From Candidatus Eiseniibacteriota bacterium (GTDB taxonomy: Bacteria > Eisenbacteria > RBG-16-71-46 > CAIMUX01 > VGJL01): DNA of 5,565 nucleotides. Below are positions 5,544 through 5,565 of this stretch, in pieces (position 1 is the first letter of the stretch; each line of letters opens with the position of its first letter). Under the pieces are notes generated by a model. It searched no databases. It was given only the letters and a program-made list of their open reading frames with translations, and had not been told where the DNA came from. The translations under genes and the position numbers were made by a program. The DNA lies in NCBI GenBank assembly GCA_014729455.1, contig WJJW01000385.1, forward strand, positions 1-5,565, in the 5' to 3' direction.

Positions 5544-5565
5544 CTCGTATTTCAGTGAACATCAC

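Noticed and set aside
4548..5558. Open frame of 336 codons on the plus strand
   Set aside because: It is antisense to the MBL gene, whose metal-binding motifs are clear; there is no ribosome-binding site and no recognisable motif.
4663..5565. Open frame on the minus strand reaching the right edge
   Set aside because: It is the MBL gene read in another frame, rich in R, G, P and S. It starts at the window edge with GTG only by chance.

Overview
This is a GC-rich window, roughly two-thirds GC. Genes are tightly packed, and synonymous third positions are mostly G or C. Shine-Dalgarno sites are purine-rich. It is ordinary bacterial chromosome. The lineage cannot be fixed from five proteins; Acidobacteriota, Gemmatimonadota, Myxococcota-like groups or an uncultured GC-rich phylum would all fit. 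No phage, transposase, CRISPR array, tRNA or rRNA is visible.

Left block (1-3090, minus strand). This is a three-gene ABC-2 type exporter operon, read right to left. It consists of an ATPase (3090-2161), a first permease (2160-907) and a second permease (903 to beyond base 1, so cut by the window edge). The junctions are extremely tight. The first permease starts on the base after the ATPase stop, and the second starts three bases after the first permease's stop. One nucleotide-binding protein with two different permeases suggests a transporter with a heterodimeric membrane part, as in YbhF-YbhS-YbhR or NatA/NatB-type systems. The substrate cannot be read from the sequence.

Divergent promoter region (3091-3241). 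Two candidate extended -10 elements face away from each other, one for the exporter operon and one for nadA. A GC-rich hairpin sits in the nadA leader just before its ribosome-binding site.

Middle block (3242-4396, plus strand). This holds nadA (quinolinate synthase, de novo NAD biosynthesis). Twelve bases later comes a 65-residue, very hydrophobic, proline-patterned membrane protein of unknown function. The two share an identical GGAGCGAGATG start context and are probably co-transcribed.

Right block (4353-5565, minus strand). This holds a metallo-beta-lactamase-fold protein of the diiron (ODP/FprA-like) type without a flavodoxin domain. It is followed in the same reading frame, directly after its TGA stop, by a start-less remnant of a SnoaL-like domain. 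The remnant lies in what would otherwise look like an empty convergent intergenic region. The last 76 bases, upstream of the metallo-beta-lactamase gene, contain a perfect GC-rich inverted repeat.

The most interesting points are the hidden SnoaL-like remnant, the small nadA-linked membrane protein and a strong excess of GATC in coding and non-coding DNA. I see no convincing evidence of a new multi-gene system.
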